From: Bacteroidota bacterium
GTDB taxonomy: Bacteria > Bacteroidota > Bacteroidia > Chitinophagales > Chitinophagaceae
NCBI GenBank assembly: GCA_023429365.1
Contig: JAEYVW010000207.1
Location: 1 to 6,963 of the forward strand
Direction: 5' to 3'
DNA length: 6,963 nucleotides
Below, piece by piece: positions 4,959 to 6,963 of the stretch. Position 1 is the first letter of the stretch, and the number at the start of each line of letters is the position of its first letter. Made by a program: the position numbers and the translations under genes. Under the pieces are notes generated by a model, which searched no databases, was not told where the DNA came from, and saw nothing but the letters and a program-made list of their open reading frames with translations.

Positions 4959-6963
4959 TTATTCTATTCTTGGCAATTCTGAATTCCCACCATTCATATT
5001 AAGCATGATCTTTGTTACCTTGTTATCGGCCCCTTTTTCAAAACGCAAACGGGCATTGATCTCCTTAATAACAAACTCGTTTTCCGAAACTGGATGTAAT
5101 TGTAATCTAGACTGGTCGTTTGGATGAGCGTAGTACTTCCCATTTTCTTCCAAAATGGTCACAACAGTATTGGCATCGAGTCTATATTTACCAACGTACT
5201 GGTTAAACACTGACGGGTGCATTTCAACGATCTTCTCCTCAGCCAGTTTTTCTGCTTTCAATTCCTGGCCCCCCTGGTAAAACATCGCATGATCTATCAC
5301 GCCCGATTCACCTTTCATGAATTTTACTTTTGCTTCTACTACCTTCCAGAAAAATTCGTGTTCGGCAGCGGGAAAAATTTCGAATTTAGGCTGTCCGGTC
5401 AACTGTGCATACAACTTATCTCCCTCGGTCGAAAATGTCATTACGCCAATATTCCCTAACTGATATCGGCCAGTGTATTGTTCCAGGTTAGTGGGTGTAA
5501 CGCTGGCAACAGCATAGGTGGTTTGTGCTTCCATTTTATTCCACAGAAAAGCCTCAGCTACTTTCTCCGGACTAAAATTTACCTGCGGATCAGAGGTATT
5601 GGTAAACATTACTACGGTGATCCTGTCTTCAGGATAATAGACCAGCTGTGTCAGAAATCCATGTAAACCCCCACTGTGCCCGATGGCATCAACACCCCGG
5701 TATTTATACATGGCAAGTCCATACCCATATTTCGGCGATGCCTGTTCTCCGCTATTCAGTACTACGGGTGTAATTGTGGCCTTGTAACTTTCTTCACTTA
5801 GCACCTTGCCATTATGCAGTGCCTGGTTCCATTTCAACAGGTCATCCACGGTTGAATACATGGCGCCCGCAGCGCCGGCCCATGACATATCCCAGTTCAG
5901 GCTTGGTTCAAACTTGTTCTCATTGTTGCGTGAATACCCTTTTGCCTCCTTATCCAGTTTAATACCCGCGTAGTGTACACCGGTATTTTTCATCTGTAAG
6001 GGATCAAAAAAAGTTTCTTTGAGAAAATCATCATATGACTTTCCCGAAACCTTGCTAATAATATAACCCAGTAGAAAATATCCGGAGTTATTGTACTGGT
6101 ATCGTTCCCCCGGATTAAAATCATAGGGATCATTTATAAAAAAAGCGAGCAATGAATCAGGTGTAATAGTTTTTGTAACGCGGTTTATAAACTCAGCCTT
6201 ACCGGTATAACTATGAATACCCGAAGTGTGTGTAAGCAGGTGATGGATAGTAACCTCATCTCCTCTTGGAAAATCAGGGATGAACCTGGTTAATTTGTCT
6301 TTCACACTTAGCAGGCCTTTTTCCTGCAGCTTCATGATAGCACAGGCTGTAAACTGTTTGGTGACCGACCCTATGCGAAATTTTGTTTCGGGTGTAACGC
6401 GGGTTTTCGCAACTATGTTAGCAAAGCCGAAGCCTTTCCTATATAACACCTTGCCATCCTTATCAACCAACACGGCCATGCCAGGTGAGGGTTTATCATT
6501 TAAAGATTTATAAAATTGATCGGTGAGTGTTTCTCCCGGTGGAACGGGCTTATCAGCAGTGCCTTTTTCCAATAAAAACTGCACTACTTCTTTTCTCCCC
6601 CCAACCTTAGCTGCTACAACAGGCAATAAGCCATTCTCGTCAGCCATGTTTAGATTGGCTCCGTGATCGGCCAGCATTTTCACCTTATCCAATGCGCCCC
6701 ATGCAGAAGCTTTGGTTAGTTGCTGCGCCAGCGACTTTTTATCCAGAAGTCTGGCTGTGAACCCCCATCCTCCCCTCATGTCCTGGACCTTCAACAAAAT
6801 CTGGTTACTGCCTTTTTCAAGTTCAATGGGTATCAGATCATTGTCTTTTTCAATGCCACGTGGTGTCCAATTCTCATGCACCAGTTTACCGTTATGCCAC
6901 ACTTTAATACCGTCATCGCTCCCCACCGTAAGCATAACTCTCATTGGCTGATTTGCTTTTATC
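4959..6963 (-). CDS. Multi-domain serine hydrolase (beta-lactamase-like), 5' end outside window
   Basis: This is a partial gene. The first in-window ATG is at 6944, but the frame stays open to the edge (codons I-K-A-N-Q-P precede it) and that ATG falls inside a domain, so the true start and any signal peptide lie beyond 6963. Residues are numbered from the 6944 ATG. Residues 1-68 are the end of a jelly-roll-like domain (SDDGIKVWHNGKLVHENW, then NQILLKV). Residues about 72-131 are two degenerate ankyrin repeats (LADHGANLN and VVQFLLEKG). Residues about 141-470 are a beta-lactamase/penicillin-binding-protein-like (PF00144-type) domain with SVTK at 193-196 (nucleophile S193, K196), YNN at 284-286 and HSGG at 423-426, in place of the class C KTG. 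Residues 485-567 and 575-661 are two similar DUF3471-like beta domains. All three active-site motifs are present, so activity is expected. The substrate is unknown: such proteins act as esterases, D-aminopeptidases or peptidases, and true beta-lactamase activity should not be assumed. Confidence 0.92.
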   Translation of the reverse strand, partial: IKANQPMRVMLTVGSDDGIKVWHNGKLVHENWTPRGIEKDNDLIPIELEKGSNQILLKVQDMRGGWGFTARLLDKKSLAQQLTKASAWGALDKVKMLADHGANLNMADENGLLPVVAAKVGGRKEVVQFLLEKGTADKPVPPGETLTDQFYKSLNDKPSPGMAVLVDKDGKVLYRKGFGFANIVAKTRVTPETKFRIGSVTKQFTACAIMKLQEKGLLSVKDKLTRFIPDFPRGDEVTIHHLLTHTSGIHSYTGKAEFINRVTKTITPDSLLAFFINDPYDFNPGERYQYNNSGYFLLGYIISKVSGKSYDDFLKETFFDPLQMKNTGVHYAGIKLDKEAKGYSRNNENKFEPSLNWDMSWAGAAGAMYSTVDDLLKWNQALHNGKVLSEESYKATITPVVLNSGEQASPKYGYGLAMYKYRGVDAIGHSGGLHGFLTQLVYYPEDRITVVMFTNTSDPQVNFSPEKVAEAFLWNKMEAQTTYAVASVTPTNLEQYTGRYQLGNIGVMTFSTEGDKLYAQLTGQPKFEIFPAAEHEFFWKVVEAKVKFMKGESGVIDHAMFYQGGQELKAEKLAEEKIVEMHPSVFNQYVGKYRLDANTVVTILEENGKYYAHPNDQSRLQLHPVSENEFVIKEINARLRFEKGADNKVTKIMLNMNGGNSELPRIE

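Noticed and set aside
4959..6944. Complete gene starting at the ATG at 6944, annotated as a beta-lactamase
   Set aside because: The frame is open upstream to the edge and the ATG lies inside a beta-sandwich domain, so the gene is partial. HSGG in place of KTG and the extra domains make a true antibiotic-hydrolysing role unsafe to claim.
1..6963. A novel defence, toxin-antitoxin or biosynthetic system
   Set aside because: The genes are on mixed strands with separate signals, no shared operon or effector-type domains are visible, and each recognised product fits ordinary envelope or housekeeping roles.

Overview
The window looks like a piece of a Bacteroidota chromosome, most likely from the Chitinophagaceae or a related group. 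Three things point there. A secreted protein ends in a type IX secretion (T9SS) type A sorting domain with a YPNP motif. One promoter fits the Bacteroidota form, TTG-N20-TATTTTTG. The domain families present (DUF4397 lipoprotein, serine hydrolase with DUF3471-like tails) are common in that phylum. The genus cannot be named from this sequence.

Layout from left to right. Positions 1-116 are non-coding and hold a 10-bp inverted repeat downstream of the first gene. Positions 117-2303 (minus) encode a 728-residue glycine-rich secreted surface protein with a T9SS tail. Positions 2304-2778 are an AT-rich divergent intergenic region with a good promoter for that gene. Positions 2779-3489 (plus) encode a lipoprotein with two DUF4397-like domains, followed by a terminator-like hairpin. 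Positions 3680-4066 (plus) encode a 128-residue protein of unknown function. It converges on exodeoxyribonuclease III (4076-4852, minus) with a 9-bp gap, and a small hairpin spans both stop codons. From 4959 to the right edge (minus) lies the 3' part of a long multi-domain serine hydrolase: a jelly-roll-like domain, ankyrin repeats, a penicillin-binding/beta-lactamase-like domain and two DUF3471-like domains. Its start is outside the window.

How the genes work together: there is no evident pathway. Two or three products belong to the cell envelope or cell exterior (T9SS cargo, lipoprotein, probably the serine hydrolase), and one is a housekeeping DNA-repair enzyme. I see no mobile element, CRISPR array, tRNA, rRNA or defence cassette. 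I do not think the window holds a new multi-gene system. The points most worth a second look are the repeat architecture of the glycine-rich protein, the domain mix and tandem tail of the serine hydrolase, and the unassigned 128-residue protein.
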